A DNA stretch of 64,000 nt from Oenanthe sinensis (GCA_028671895.1 CM053795.1:8019501-8083500); one strand, 5' to 3'. Positions 24,452 to 37,604 are shown, numbered from the stretch's first letter. The notes: a model not told the origin generated them from the sequence alone. Numbers and translations are program-made.

Positions 24452-25660
24452 GACGTAGACGCATAAATTCGATTTCGGTAGTTCATATTCATAGTAACCG
24501 CCGGAGTTTCAAATTAAAGAATTGTTAAATGGTGATATTATGATACAGAAGAAGGAAATAGTTGGATTACTTCGACCGTACGTAATTGATAAAACCCAAA
24601 CGCAAGTATTTTCTTTTTAATAATCTTAAACACTTTTATTTTCTGTTTCCATTGATTTATATCATGACATTACTCTATTGGATTGAAATTTATTTAGTGT
24701 AAGTGGCCATTAAGTAGGTCCAGCGATGTTTAAGGGGGATATGATAATCAATCTATCTTCTTATAAGCTAACATTACTTGCATATTTGGTACCTATTGAG
24801 AAATTCTTGTTATAGCTATAGGTATAGGAGTGTACCGATGAGCTATGAAGGGTTCTTATTATTTTTGAACCTGATCAGGGGGCAATAGTGGTGTGTGTTG
24901 AGTATTCAATCCATATTGCCAATTTGGCTATTACGAAATGTGATTTATCAGTTGTTTACTTTACGATATATTGCGTTTGGTATGACTTTTACGAAATGTT
25001 TTGGTTACTGATTATTTATCATTATTCATTCATCTTGTTGTTGTTTTAAAAGTTTATTATATACTTGCTGGACATTTTTTTGGCTCACTCTTACTTTTCA
25101 TTATACACATTTCAAGACAAGATGAGAAAATATTATCCTTTCAAAAAAAGTAGACCAACGAAATTTATCCGCGTAACTCGGAAGAAGAAAGTAAGATGTC
25201 TTACGAAGATTGTTGAGAACCAGAAAGTTTGTATCTAGATTAAGTTTTAGTTATATATATTGATATATTATATATATTTCTTAGTATCGAACTGTTCTAG
25301 CTGCTGGTATATTTCTTATCAAAATTATACTAGTAATATAAGATTGGTGTAAAGAGGTTGTTAAAATCAATTGTGGTATAGTGGGAAATTGTTCTAAAAT
25401 TATGAATATTTGAGAAACCTTATAGATGGGGTCACAAGCGTGATTTGTTATGATTTATTGAGGTCTATAATAATTGATATTTGATTTTTGAATTCTCGTT
25501 TTTAGAACTATAATCTAAATGTTCTTGGTAATTGGGGTCGTGCTTGTAGATTTCAGATATTGAATGACTACATGTGGCTTAAATATTATTAAACATATAA
25601 TTTTATATCGAGGATTTTCCCGTGACGACCAGATTCATGACCCCGAATTTGGGGGCGTTA
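24452..25660 (+). mobile_element. Probable Ty3/gypsy LTR fragment (3' end)
   Basis: The sequence up to 25661 ends CCCCGAATTTGGGGGCGTTACA-like, a terminus seen in many plant gypsy LTRs. About 600 bases upstream, GGACATTTTTTTGGCTCACT and the following segment resemble the interior of such LTRs. Neither the 5' end of the LTR nor a target duplication could be fixed, and no pol sequence is present. Confidence 0.35.
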
Positions 25661-25661
25661 C

Positions 25662-26569
25662 AATTTAATCATGAAGCTAATCGTGTCATCAATTAACACA
25701 ACAATCAACAAACAACTAACGATTATAAATTTGAAAGTTAAGTAAAAAGGCAGTTAAAAACGGATTAAAAATCGACTAGTGTTTACATGAAATTGATGTT
25801 ATAATTGAGTAGTACTCGAAACAAGCTTCGATTTGGTAACTTGAACGTCAAAAACCGACTCTACTAGCAGCTCTAATCGATTGATTGAATCCAAGAAACT
25901 TCAAACCTAATTCAAGTCGTTCTTCCCCAATTCTAAAGTTGGATGCCTTCTATTTTTAGTAAAAACGGTAATTTTTTTATTAATTATAAACTATTTATAT
26001 TTTTGTAAAATTCAAGGGCTCTAATTTGATTAAAATATAATTTACCTCATAATTAAAATAAAAAGTCCAAAAATAATTTTTATGGGATAAAATATAAAAA
26101 TAATTGTTTTTGAAATAATACAATATTTATATCAAAATTCCCCAAAAATTATGAATGTTTCAAAACTAATAAAATAAAATTATTTTAAGAATTTTATCAT
26201 TTTTATAAAAATAAAGGTAACAAAAATAAAGTCTCAAGTCTACTATAAAGGTTGAGTCCGATAATCACAAATTGAAATAACTTTTTTCTAAAGATACAAA
26301 AATTGCAGCAAAATAGAATAAAATATTTTAAACTACACAGAAATCACATAACACATATCGGGTAAATTTTCTATTTAATAAAAATCCAAACACAAATAAT
26401 TACATAAAAAAATAATCTAAAACAAAATAAATTATAATAAAAACATATTTAAGTATTATAAAATACACGTAATTTCCCTGATCGTTACAGTAGTGGATTG
26501 TCTGCAAGATTCCTAACCCTACTATAACTCTAAGATATACGTCATAAGTGGGCATATGCAATGCTTTTA
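25662..26569. other. Gene-free AT-rich stretch
   Basis: AT-rich unique-looking sequence. No coding signal, inverted repeat or known element seen. Confidence 0.3.
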
Positions 26570-26965
26570 AAAAGCGTTGCACTGATACTGTTGTGTTAAC
26601 TGTGAAAATTTAGCCTTTTTGCAACACGGCTGAATAAGCGTTGCATTATTTATAACCTCCTGTTGCTTATTAATCACAGTGTTGCATAACATGCAACACT
26701 AGTGAATGATGGTATTGCATTAGCAATTTATAAAGAATCACAAATGTTGACGTGACTATAGGCCCCATCAACAGTACTGGTGTGGCACGTGGGTCCCACA
26801 AGTGGGGTTCATAACTGATGACATGGCAGCTGACGTGGCATGTGGTCCGACCAGTAGGGACACAACCGCTGACATGGCATGTGGATCCCACCACTGATGA
26901 CGTGGCAGATGGGTCCCACTCAAAAACGTTGCAATCGGTGTTGCAACATTATATTTGATTTTTTA
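26570..26965. mobile_element. Probable CACTA-type subterminal repeat block
   Basis: Contains many GTTGCA/TGCAAC motifs in both orientations (from about 26572 to 26960) around repeats of TGACGTGGCA, TGACATGGCATGTGG and GTGGGTCCCAC at about 26746-26920. Subterminal arrays of this kind are typical of plant CACTA elements. Clear CACTA termini and a 3-bp duplication were not found. Confidence 0.35.
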
Positions 26966-27228
26966 ATGTTGCATTTGTGTTTTTTAATATTTTATAATAT
27001 TGGTTCTATATTTTTTAAAAAAAAATTTGACGATCTGACCATACAATGTTAACCTAATGATTTCGGTTCTCCAAGTACAAATATTAGTCGAGGTTGAGAA
27101 GAATATCTGAGACACGTAACTTGAAAGAAATTTTCTAATACGAACCAGTGAAGTAATGATGATAATAATTACGATATAAGCCAAGATAATAACGACAATA
27201 AGCCAAAGATATATCATGTATGGACTAT

Positions 27229-27374
27229 GTAGTGATTCCATTTTGCATTTATATATAATATTCCCTGTATGCTGGCGGGAACGATGCACCCAAAAATGAA
27301 TGTATGCATGTGAAGCGTACACCGACTTGAATATATATGGACGTAGGAAACTGAGGCAGATATTACATATGTTT
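27229..27374. repeat. Dispersed direct repeat, copy 2 (partner at 24305)
   Basis: See the partner copy. Differences are scattered substitutions. This copy is not flanked by a MITE. Confidence 0.85.
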
Positions 27375-28369
27375 ATAAAGTATATTCCTTAATACTGTAT
27401 TGTTTGTTTATTTTCGTTATATATAAAAAATGAATTGATCAATGAGAATATAATATTAGAATATTTCTCTTTTATTTAAAAAAAATATCATTTAGCTAAA
27501 GAATATTTGGAGATGTCTTCAGCTGAAATTTAGATGATAAATTTTTAATATTTGAAAATAAAACACATTATACATAATTTGGAATGAACTATAAATTCTA
27601 ATTCAAGAATTCATTATATTCCCTAAAATTTCCATTTATTTTTAATCAAATCAAATTATATTTTTTTTTAAAAACTTATTTATAATAATATATTAAATAA
27701 CTCATTTTCTAAAACTTAACTGCATATTTCAGCAGGTTTAGAGTTCAAAACAAAAAAAAAAATCTTAATTTTATAAGTTGCAATTTAATTCTATATAAGA
27801 TTTATTTTTTAAGTTTTGATCTTTCTATCTAACTTTATATTTAAACTTAATTGTTATTTTATAGTGGAAAAAATTGAATTAATAAAAAAAAGTAGTGATA
27901 ACAAAAAAAATTGAATTAATTAAATCGTTTACAAAAAAATCAAAAATTTTATTTTCGGAAAAACATCGATCTAGCTGTTGCCCCCTTTCTCAGCTTAACT
28001 ATAAAATCTGGGTGGAAACAACATCGCAACTCCCTTGACATGAACATTTCATTTAGATGCACAAGAGACATCAACTCATACTCTAAAAAACGTTGATTTA
28101 GTAAAATTCAACCATGAGCAACCACCCAACTTGATCATCATTGTGGTTAAATAATTAGTTTGAGATGGGCAGTTGAATAAAAATACTGTATAATTGTCAA
28201 AGTCAATTGTGCACCACGAAAATAGAATGGTATAGTTAATTGTGAAGTATTGATAACGCTTTACATTTTAGAGACCTGCTTGAATAGGCCGTGTTAGTTA
28301 TTCTCGTCTTTGCATATTTTTTGAAGTTAACAGTTATCACATATAATAAAAAAATAGATTTATAATAAT
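27375..28369. other. Gene-free AT-rich stretch
   Basis: AT-rich with A and T homopolymer runs. No coding signal recognised. Confidence 0.3.
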
Positions 28370-29882
28370 TAAGACAGATAAATATCAAAATTTATACGTT
28401 GAAAATCCTCTTAAAGTAAAGAGATAAAAATCATGGGACCAATTCCGAATGTTTCCACAATAATGATAATAATGGTTACAATATTTTCTCTCAAATTTAC
28501 AAAGTAATAATTGAGTCATACCTGAATAGTAATACAATGATTCTCTATTCCTTCGGTATTTAACCGGATAACCTGGACGAACTCCCCTTGTTGCAGCTGC
28601 AACGGCTGGACGAACTCCTAATACTGTAGCGGGACAAAACCCGACGACTACAGCCCGACCAAACACTAACACTAACCCACCCGAAAAGAAATAATAGAGT
28701 AGCACGAGGGCCTCCTATCCTGACCTGCTTGAAACTACCACAAGGTAAGTTTTCTACTAGATGGACTATCTAGCAGCTATAAGCTAAGAAAGGAGGGAGA
28801 GAAGAGTCTTTGGTGCATTTGTAAATGAAGGAAGGGTGGTTATTTATAGAAGATGCTAGTGGCATATTGGGGTAATTATTGGATAAAGTATGGGTAGTAA
28901 TATAAGAGAAAAGTGGGTTAAAGTGAGTGGTGTATTTGAGAAGTATTGTGACGGAGTCACACCTAATAATCTCTCCCTTCCCAAACTCACAACTCTTCAC
29001 TTGCACTCCATGTCTGCGCCCCGTTTGCACAGCTCTAACTTCTCTCCCGGAACGACCTTTGTCATCATATCAGACGGATTCTTATCCGTGTGTATCTTCT
29101 CTATCTGTATCACTCAATCTTCAACCTATTCCCGTAGCCAATGGTAACGTACATTAATATGCTTAATATGACTATGACAAATAGCATTCTTTCTCAAGTC
29201 AATTGCACTTTGACTATCATAGTATAACTCAAACTTGTCATGTTTCAAACCCAATTCTTGGAGAAACCGATTTAACCAAACTAACTCATTGCCTACTGCA
29301 CAAGTAACAATATACTCTGACTTAGTTGTTGACAACGCAACATACTTTTGCAACTTGGACTGCCATGATACAGCTCCCCTCGCAAAAGTGAAAACCATCC
29401 CTGACATGGACTTCATCTCATCAGGATGTCCTGCCATGTCAGCATCTGTATAACCTTCCAAGACTGGTTCACCATGCCCAATACTTCAAGCATAACGCGG
29501 AAGTATCCTTTAGTTATCTGAGAATCCACTTGACTGCTTCTCAATGCTGTATCAGGACAAAATCCGACGACTACAACCCGACCAAACACTAACATTAACT
29601 CATCTGAAACGAAATAATAGAGTAGACAAGGGCCCCCTCTCCTGACCTGCTTGAAATTATCACAAGGTAAGGTCCCTATTAGACGGACTATCTAGCGGTT
29701 ATAAACTAAGAAAAGAGCGAGATAAGAGTATTTGGTGCATTTGTAAATGAAGGAATGAGTGAGTATTTATAGAAAAAGCTAGTTACATATTGAGGTAAAT
29801 ATTGGATAAAGTATTTGTAGTAATATAAGAGGAAAGTGGGTTAAAATAAATGATGTATTCGGGAAGTATTGTATAAGGGGCA
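28370..29882 (-). mobile_element. Internally deleted Ty1/copia LTR retrotransposon
   Basis: On the - strand, 29882 to about 29547 is closely similar to 28961 to about 28622, so these are LTR copies. Between them, about 29545-28975, lies the end of copia pol: AVKWILRYLKDTS, then GYTDADMAG, ALSTTKSEY and FELYYDSQSAIDLRKN (RNase H), then IEKIHTDKNPSDMMTKV. A purine tract (GGGAAGGGAGAGAT) directly precedes the TGTGAC start of the 3' LTR at 28961. The 3' LTR seems to run on to about 28370 (TTTTCAACGTATAAATT is a typical late LTR motif). The 5' LTR is cut and joined straight to pol, so gag, protease, integrase and most of RT are missing. The pol remnant has stops and frameshifts. Confidence 0.8.
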
Positions 29883-30439
29883 CTTAATAGTCCGTAGATA
29901 AACAAACTCACAAACAAATTAAAGCCTCACAAAAATCTAACCCCCAAAAAAACCCCAACCCCACCCCACCTCCAAACCCCTCTTCATGCCTTTATCAAAC
30001 ACAGCATAGTATATATATGAGATTATGAGATTTATTCACTGCTCCCATCCATTCCTTTTCATACACAAAACTCATACATACATACACAATTACACATTTT
30101 CTTCTTGAGCAAAAAAGGTAGTTATATAGATAGTAAGCCATTTTCTGCAGGCCATTGTAGTAGTTGAAGGAAAAAGAAAGCCAGGCCGCCTAGTTTCTTG
30201 CCATACACGACGACTCTGGACATTTGGTATACATGTACGTACATGCACTTGTTTAATTTCCCTAAATTGATTGAATAGATGGATGGAGCTAGCTGCGTGT
30301 GCACTCAACATCTTTTATATCTATCTTCTTATTATGTCAAATAAAAAGCTTCCCTCTACGCAAGCAACTCTTCTTTTCTCATCATATATATCTTCTTTAT
30401 CAACTTTTTCAGTTCTTTCTCTCTATTGCCAAGCAGCAA
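29883..30439 (+). promoter_or_regulatory. 5' region of the small membrane protein gene
   Basis: Holds a C-rich patch (about 29940-29985), a TATATATA stretch at about 30009 and a leader-like segment. A 21-codon upstream ORF starts with ATG at 30280 and stops at 30345, before the predicted start at 30440. No other gene seen here. Confidence 0.3.
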
Positions 30440-33400
30440 ATGGAATATTCACAACTGGTGAGAATTAATTATCTTCTATGAATTGTATGATCCATCTACA
30501 TAAACTGTTTGATTGAATTAATAATTAATTTTCTGGGTTATCTTCAACAGGGAGAGGGAGATATGAAATCACTCTCAGGATTGTTTCAAGCAGATGAAGC
30601 AGAAACTACTAGTTTACAATCGGCCAACACCAACTCTGATAGCTTCACAGTTGAAATGGAGAGATTTTCTGATTTATCATCTAAAAGCGTCTCCCCAACT
30701 TCAAGAATCACCGTAAGTTTTAATTGCTCCATCTGTTACTTATATTTAAATCTGTAGCTAGCTAGTCCTTCACAATTTGATTATAAAACAAGATGATAAG
30801 TATGAGGATATGAATTTTAAAAGGTAACAAACACAGTGTTCTTTGTGTTTATCCAATTTTTGCCTTTACAAAAGTAATAATAATTAATTAAGATTAATAT
30901 AAGTAAGTAATATATATATCACCATAATCATCGATCATCACCTAATGTCCACTTAATAAAATGCTTTCCGTAACTTTTAAAAGTATGCTTGATTACAATA
31001 TTATCAACTATTTGTTTATGGCCTAATGGTTATTTACAAATTTTTTTTTGCTAATATGAAATGTGAAGTTGCAGAGGAACCTCTCAAGAAAAGGGTCATA
31101 TAGAGGGGAGAAGAAGATGAATTCAAATGCTGACAATGAAAAGGATGCTACCAATTTGGTCCCCATTTCGTCGTCACCAAGAGGTACGTGTCTATCTTCC
31201 TGTTAAACTTATCATCCTTTTTTTTAAGGAAATTAAACTTATCATCTTATAAACAACAAATGTTTATGAAATTATGCTATGCTAAAAATTAGATGACTTC
31301 CTTCCTTTTCTTGGTCAGACATCATTCTGCTCAGAAAAGGAAATATCCCTATTTTGTTAACAATGTGATAAATAAATACCCTCACTTTATGTATTACTTT
31401 AATTTTTCTAAGAAATTGTTTTTTAATCTTTATTTTGATTATTTCTTTAATTTTTGACCAATTTTTTTTAAATTATTAAATTTATAACCTTACAAAGTGA
31501 GTATAAGATAAACCCCTACCCACTTGAGCTATTGCTCTAATTTTTAACCAATTAATTTTGTATAAACCTGCCAAGATCCGATTAATGTCCAAAACTTACA
31601 CCGAAAATAGTCTTTCTTGTATTATAAAGATTATTTTATAACTAAATGACAAAAACAATAAAGTTGTTGGGATATAAACAAAGAAATTTGTTTTAATTAA
31701 AAGAATGTAATGGTAATGTTGGGATTTAGAAAAACTCTAAACGTTACATTAAATTTTGGTGTTATACCAAATTTTGTGTAATTTTTATTGTTGCACCGAA
31801 ATGATGTAACTTTTAGAATTTGATTGGAGAAAATTTTTACAATAAAATAATATAAAAATATAAATTTAGAGTTGGATTGGAGCATGTGTTTGAAGTGTGA
31901 AAAGGGTCCATCAGTTGCTTGGTTGTCTGCCACCGCTGAAATTATCAAGTACAAAATCATGGATTATTTTACATTAGACCATATATCACTATGCCACGAT
32001 ACTATGCCAAGTATATCAGTATTAAGTATGCATTATTTATTTCATTACCAACCTGTACCATAACAACTCATGCACGTAATGGTAGATTGGTAGGTGGCTG
32101 TAGTTCTGAATTGGGAATATCTTGTATAATAAAGGGTACTTTTCTTTCAACTTGACTCGTATCTGCAATAATTACTCGTTAGAATATTTATATCGGAAAA
32201 ATGCTAGTACTCCGTAATACAAACACATCAAAATTTCCATGATTGAATTTAATTACCATAATTCTTTCGTAGTCTTCACGGGAGGACTCTCACAATTAGA
32301 TTGGACTCGTTTACACTTTCCGTTTCATAATAAAATTTCACATTTTATTCAATCACATTAATTAGTCTGCTAATAATCAAATATATATTTATGTTGTTTC
32401 CAAAAAAAAAAAATTAACAAAATGCCTGTTAGAATGGGATAGAGCTGGAGAATTTATTTTTCAACTTAAACTTGTACTGTACGAGAAAACAAACATGTCC
32501 CAAGTACGATCCACATACATTATCTTAATTTCGAGTGAAGTATAAATGATCTATCTAGCTAGCCTGATCCTGCTTTTTAGGGAGAGTCACTTGAGAAAAA
32601 AAAATCTAAGATGCTCAATGACAATCGCGTACTGATGAGACGTCCATTGTATTACCAGAAAATCATAGTTGTTAGTTGCCCATTAATACTGATGAACTAA
32701 AGCATAAGACTTCACCTGCTACTGTTTTCATCTCAAAGTAATATTCCTATACAGAAATGGTGCTCTCTTTTCTGGACAGGGAGAATAATAATAATAATAC
32801 AGTGCTGTTACAGAAAAATACACAAATCGGATATCTTAATAGTAACTGTCCAAATATATTCATATATGGTTTGTATGCACATGCTTTTTTGCTTTATGAG
32901 AAACACTAGTCATGGTTTGTATGTTCTGAATGGATTCTTAAAAATGCAGCTACTCAAATAGTAGATTCTAGCACGCCTGAAAAGCCAGTATTGGTGACAG
33001 TAGGGGCCACCAACCACCCATACAACCAGCAAGTGCATCACCAAATCACTATCACCACTCCGGCCACCACCACAGAAAACAAACATGGCTGGAGAAGAAA
33101 CAGTTTCAAGCGCTCTTCTTGGACGATTGATCCCAGGAGAATGCTTTTATTCTTTGCTACCATGTAAGTTACTCTTATTATAACTGTATATGCAAAAATC
33201 AAAATGCAGTTAAACCTCGATAAATGAATACCGTTGGGGTAGAAATTTTTTATTCATTTATCGAGTAGGAAAATACATTATCTCTATAATACTGGAATTT
33301 AATAAGATTATTCTCATATCGTATATTCATTTATAGATGGTCTACTGTGCTAACAAAGTTTGTCGAATAAAAAAGGTAATATCAAGGTCATGTGTCCAAA

Positions 33401-33593
33401 TACTAATTTTCCCGTGCTTAAAAATCTAATATATCGATACGTACCCAAAAAACAGAAAGGCAGGTGATTGGAGTCGCAGAATTATAATTGTCTGTACTTA
33501 TGTGACAGGTCAAGCATGGGAACAATATTACTAATTTACCTCACACTATCAATGACGAATGTTGGTGGGGATGCCAACACCATGGGTCAGTAG
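30440..33593 (+). CDS. Small plant protein of unknown function with C-terminal membrane helix
   Basis: Five exons join in frame: 30440-30457, 30551-30712, 31075-31183, 32950-33163, 33509-33593, totalling 588 bases and 195 residues, all with GT-AG introns. The protein starts MEYSQLGEGDMKSLSGLFQA, has a long Ser/Thr-rich, polar middle, a basic patch (GWRRNSFKRSSW) and then IDPRRMLLFFAT followed by MGTILLIYLTL, a single membrane helix near residues 161-182. I do not recognise a named family, although the DPRR-x-LLFFAT-x-SSMGTILLIY tail looks like a conserved plant-specific signature. Probably a tail-anchored or single-pass membrane protein. The first exon is tiny and so less certain; translation could start at the Met in exon 2. 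Introns 3 and 4 carry repeat-like sequence. Confidence 0.7.
33200..33355. repeat. Repeat-like insertion in intron 4 of the membrane protein gene
   Basis: GTTAAACCTCGATAAATGAA, CGTTGGGGTAG and TTCATTTATCGAGTA form a pattern (AAACCTCGATAAAT with an inverted TTTATCGAG) resembling a widespread plant MITE. Ends were not resolved. Confidence 0.35.
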
Positions 33594-35651
33594 CACTGAC
33601 CAAACTCGAGAATAACCACAGTTAAAATGCAATATACAAACTACATTCACCTTGAAGCTGAGGGTTAGAAAAATACACAACACTTACATATGTGGCTGCT
33701 GCGGCTTTCTCAGTTATAGTTGTGTACAGAAATATAATGGAAGGAAAGCATGCAGGTGGCGGATACAGAGAAAGAAGCAAAAGATAAAGGATATTGCCAT
33801 TATATAGTTTATGACATGTAAACAGGACAACAGCACAGAGGTAGGAATCTATATTGATGATTATCGGGAAGAGATCAAAAGCACATGATGTGCTTACTTT
33901 CTGTAATTTTGTACATATACAAGAAAGACTAGAGAAAACTTTTGTTCGAGTCTACTCTTTTTCCCTCTTACTTTGCCAAGTCTGTCTTACTCCTTTCAAA
34001 GTGCTCCATACCTTTGATTCCCTTCTGCCGGTGCTCCAGTCCAACATAATCAGCTCTTTATTTTTAGTGGTTTCCATGTAAAGCTTGACATGTACAAGTG
34101 GAGAAACATCGAAGCTAGGCCTAGATATAGAAGAAATGATAGAGAACATGCATGCTTCCTTGCAAAAGCTTTTCCTGTCTCGGGATTATTTCTTTTTTAT
34201 AGATTTTTAATCATTCAGCAAATAATGTTTATGATCATCAAAACCTTATCATCATTTCATATGATTAATTTGTTTACCAACTTGAAACGTATAGACTAGC
34301 ATCTTGAGCTTACAAAACAGTAAGAAGGTCACTCCAATAATATTAATATAGACTAGCATCTTGAGCTTACAAAACAGTAAGAAGGTCACTCCAATAATAT
34401 TAATACAGTGTGCTTCACCTTTGAAAAATATAACATGCAAATCAATCTCGAGAGTCTATTATAAAATCAACTAGATATATAACCTTCTTAAAGTGAGAGT
34501 ATTTTAAAAGGATCGATAAGATACCCAAATCTGATCATTAGGATGTTCTGTAATTTTGATTCTTTAGGTAGGCAAGAAATCTCCTAAAATTACAGATTTT
34601 GGTCTAACATCTATGAAATTTTAAAGTAGAAAGTATGCTGCCTCAATACAAAAACAGAACATCGCCTAACAATCTTATATTATAATAATATTAGCCTGCT
34701 GATTCAATATGCACATATATCAATCAAGGGTCATCAACCTAGCTTTATGTAATCTTATAATACTTTTTCTCAAGCTTTTTCAAATGTTACACCTGAACTT
34801 TTAGATTTGATCTTATTTATATGAATCACATTATCTTTGCTCAAGTTAATTGTACTAAACTTAAGCTCAAATTTGCCTGTGCATGATCAGACCCTCACCT
34901 GGAATAGGTCTCTTCACTGTATTTCTTTTGCAAGAACTTTGATTAGAAATCTACATTTGGATTGCATCAAGATAAGTACGAGGCAGATAAAGAGAATATT
35001 GGGAAAGGGGGGTTATGCCGATTTAAAATCTTATCTTTGAATCCACGCTAAACACGACTTTCTTTCATTTACATATAAATCATTGATATTAGCTACAATT
35101 CTACAACAATGAACCATCCATTCTCTTTCTAGATCAACCAATCTTCTACCTTTGAACTCCATTTCTTCCAACCCCTTCATTTATTCAGTATCCTCCAGCA
35201 AGGACATTCGAATGTAGAATAAGAGAACAGAGAGATAATATTACTCTCCTGGTAAGGCAAATGATGAGAATCTAGTAGCAACGCCTTGTACTCTTTTATT
35301 CTCTTGTTGACATCCGATATTCTTGCAAGGGAAACCAGAAGAATGTTTGCAAATTTGTGTTATCGACGATACAGTAATCTAAGGGCTTTTAAAGTAATAT
35401 TATGCGCGATGTTGGACTGTGTGTACAAAAAGTAGACAAATAACGCAGAGCAAACCATGAATCTAACATGGAACGTATATATACGTCATACATGCATGCC
35501 AAAACTATGCAGCTTTTATAGCTACACATTTTATTAATATAGCCATATTCAGCTGTGGCACATCAACCTTGCCTAACATCATGAAACATGTACCGATTAC
35601 TTCTCCAGTATTCATGAGGCATGATGGTTAAGGCCTAAGAACTTGGCATCT
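33594..35651. other. Intergenic between the membrane protein gene and RP1
   Basis: No further gene recognised. Contains the 57-bp tandem duplication annotated separately. The two genes are convergent, so this is a shared 3' region. Confidence 0.35.
34291..34404. repeat. Perfect 57-bp tandem duplication
   Basis: 34291-34347 and 34348-34404 are identical, both beginning ATAGACTAGCATCTTGAGCT. A recent slippage-type duplication. Confidence 0.95.
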
Positions 35652-37604
35652 CTAGTAGCGTTTTGAGATTCTTGGCATTGAGCACCTGTTCTTCCGGTCT
35701 TGGTAAAGTCTCAATATAACTGCTGCGGTTTCTTCAATAGCTTTTCCAGTCACTTCTGCAAACACAAGTCAAATTTTATTAAGAAAGAATTATGTCCCCA
35801 TAAATAAACTTACATCCAGGGACTTTGAAGCTTCTAGCTGATGAACACTGAGATATGAGAATATAGATAAAACCAAATACAAATATTTGAAATAATATAA
35901 CACTCACCAATAACAGGCCAGACCGGATTTTGCGCAAAAAGTGTGCTAGCATATTCCAGCTCCTTCCTGATATGATCCATCTCTGAATAATTACTCTTTG
36001 CTTCTCTGTGGAAGCCCAAAGTCTTTGCTCTTGCCCATCTTATTGTTTGGAGGACAACAGGATTTATTGTCAACCCAAAAACCTTCTCTGGATCAATCTC
36101 AAAGAGAGCCTTTGGAGCCTTTATACCCATTACAAGAGGCACGTTCGCCACTTTGTATCCTTTCTGTGCCAGATAGATTGATAGAGGTGTTTTCCCGGTG
36201 CGAGAAACACCAGTAAGAACAATGTCAGCCTTGTGCAAGTTTTGTGGCAAGGCACCATCATCTTGCTTTATGGTAAATTCGATAGCTTCAATCCTTTTAA
36301 AGTAATCTTCACTCAAGGCAGAATTCCTACCTGGAGCTCCACGAGGAAGACCAGATGGTGAAACACCAAGATGTGTTGCAACAGCCTCCGTAATTGGGCT
36401 CAGAATATCAGTGCATGGTATTTCCCATAGCTTACAGGCTTGTCTGGCAGATTCAGCCATTGACCTGTCAGCTAAAGTGTAGACAACCATTGCACCTTCT
36501 TTAGCTGCTTGCTTTATAATCTCCATTAACCGCTCTACATCATCAATCTGACAAAGAAGAAAAAATTTCAAGACACAAGTCCCCAAAACATGTAAGAAAA
36601 TGAATTACAGTGTATAATTGTCCGTCACGTGGACGAATCACATATGACATATACACGCAATTAATTTAAGAACAATGCTGAATCACACATTCTAAGTTCC
36701 CATTTTGTCTTTACGTCGGATCTAGTCCAAATACTTTGAAAGCTACATTCGTCTGCAATGACTGATGTTGAAAACCAAATTGTCCAACCAGAGTCAATAT
36801 CATTTGTATAAAATTGTCCAACTGCAAGTCACATAATGGAAAGCAGTTGATCCCTTTATTCTTGATCCTTCCATTAGCGTCAAACACAAGATATTAAAAA
36901 ACAAAACAAGTATAATCGAGTTTGAAAAATCTGCAAAGAAACTTGAGATTCCACCTTATTTACTGCTACAAAAAATATATATATATTTCTCTAAAACATG
37001 TTATCTTGGATTGGAAATCGGGAATGGGAATGATATGGAATTCCGAGGGTATAATTTAAGCATCAAAAGGGAATGCGTACAACCAAATTACTAATCCAAT
37101 CACATGTGATTGAGGATCCGATTCCTGTTAATCATTAACCAAACACCCTATAAGTTGGATACATACATAAACAAAGACGAGAAGCATGAGTAAAAAGACA
37201 AGTACCCCAGAAAACAAGTGAGTACTAACAGGACAACCACGGTCAACTAAACAATAGTCAAACTGACCCAAAGCAGCCGTAACTGTATGTTCAGCCGTCC
37301 AACCCGTACCATCAGACACCATATATATACACTTACCACCCTCATCTCTCACATCGCAACCCTCCATCTCATCATTAACCACCACTTCTCTCTCTATTGA
37401 CTCCATTTCTACTCCTTGTTGTACTGGCCGGTCTAGCTTTCGACCCGAACGGATAGACCGAGCTCTTGACCACCGGTTTAGTTGAGGGCTGGCCTTTAGT
37501 TTTGGAGATTTCGGGTCGGGTTTCGGGTCTTCTATTTTAGGGCTACGTGGGGAATTGGGTTGCCTTGTACTGCCGGAAATTGAAAGCCGGCTTAACATTA
37601 TCAT
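35652..37604 (-). CDS. RP1: Pyruvate, phosphate dikinase regulatory protein (bifunctional kinase/phosphorylase)
   Basis: Three exons: 37604-37206, 36547-35908, 35755-35652, totalling 1143 bases and 380 residues. Family DUF299: a bifunctional enzyme that inactivates PPDK by ADP-dependent phosphorylation of its active-site threonine and reactivates it by Pi-dependent dephosphorylation, in the chloroplast stroma. Seen here: a Ser/Arg/Pro-rich N-terminus consistent with a transit peptide, then IYMVSDGTGWTAEHTV, GAMVVYTLADRSMAES, GLPRGAPGRN, KRIEAIEFTIKQDDG, the P-loop GVSRTGKT (about 246-253), GYKVANVP and VFGLTINP. The C-terminus is VTGKAIEETAAVILRLY followed by a short basic tail. Exon joins are phase 0 and phase 1 and close the frame exactly. 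Presence does not imply C4 photosynthesis, since C3 plants also have RP1. Confidence 0.95.

Noticed and set aside
23228..24464. Several 60-80 codon minus-strand frames
   Set aside because: Compositional frames in AT-rich or MITE sequence with no homology.
30283..30468. Frame upstream of the membrane protein gene as its true N-terminus
   Set aside because: It is in a different frame from the five-exon chain and shows only low-complexity hydrophobic sequence; treated as leader.
37097..37112. Perfect 16-base palindrome CAATCACATGTGATTG in RP1 intron 1
   Set aside because: Isolated, in a MITE-like context, with no known binding site beyond a CANNTG core; too little to call.
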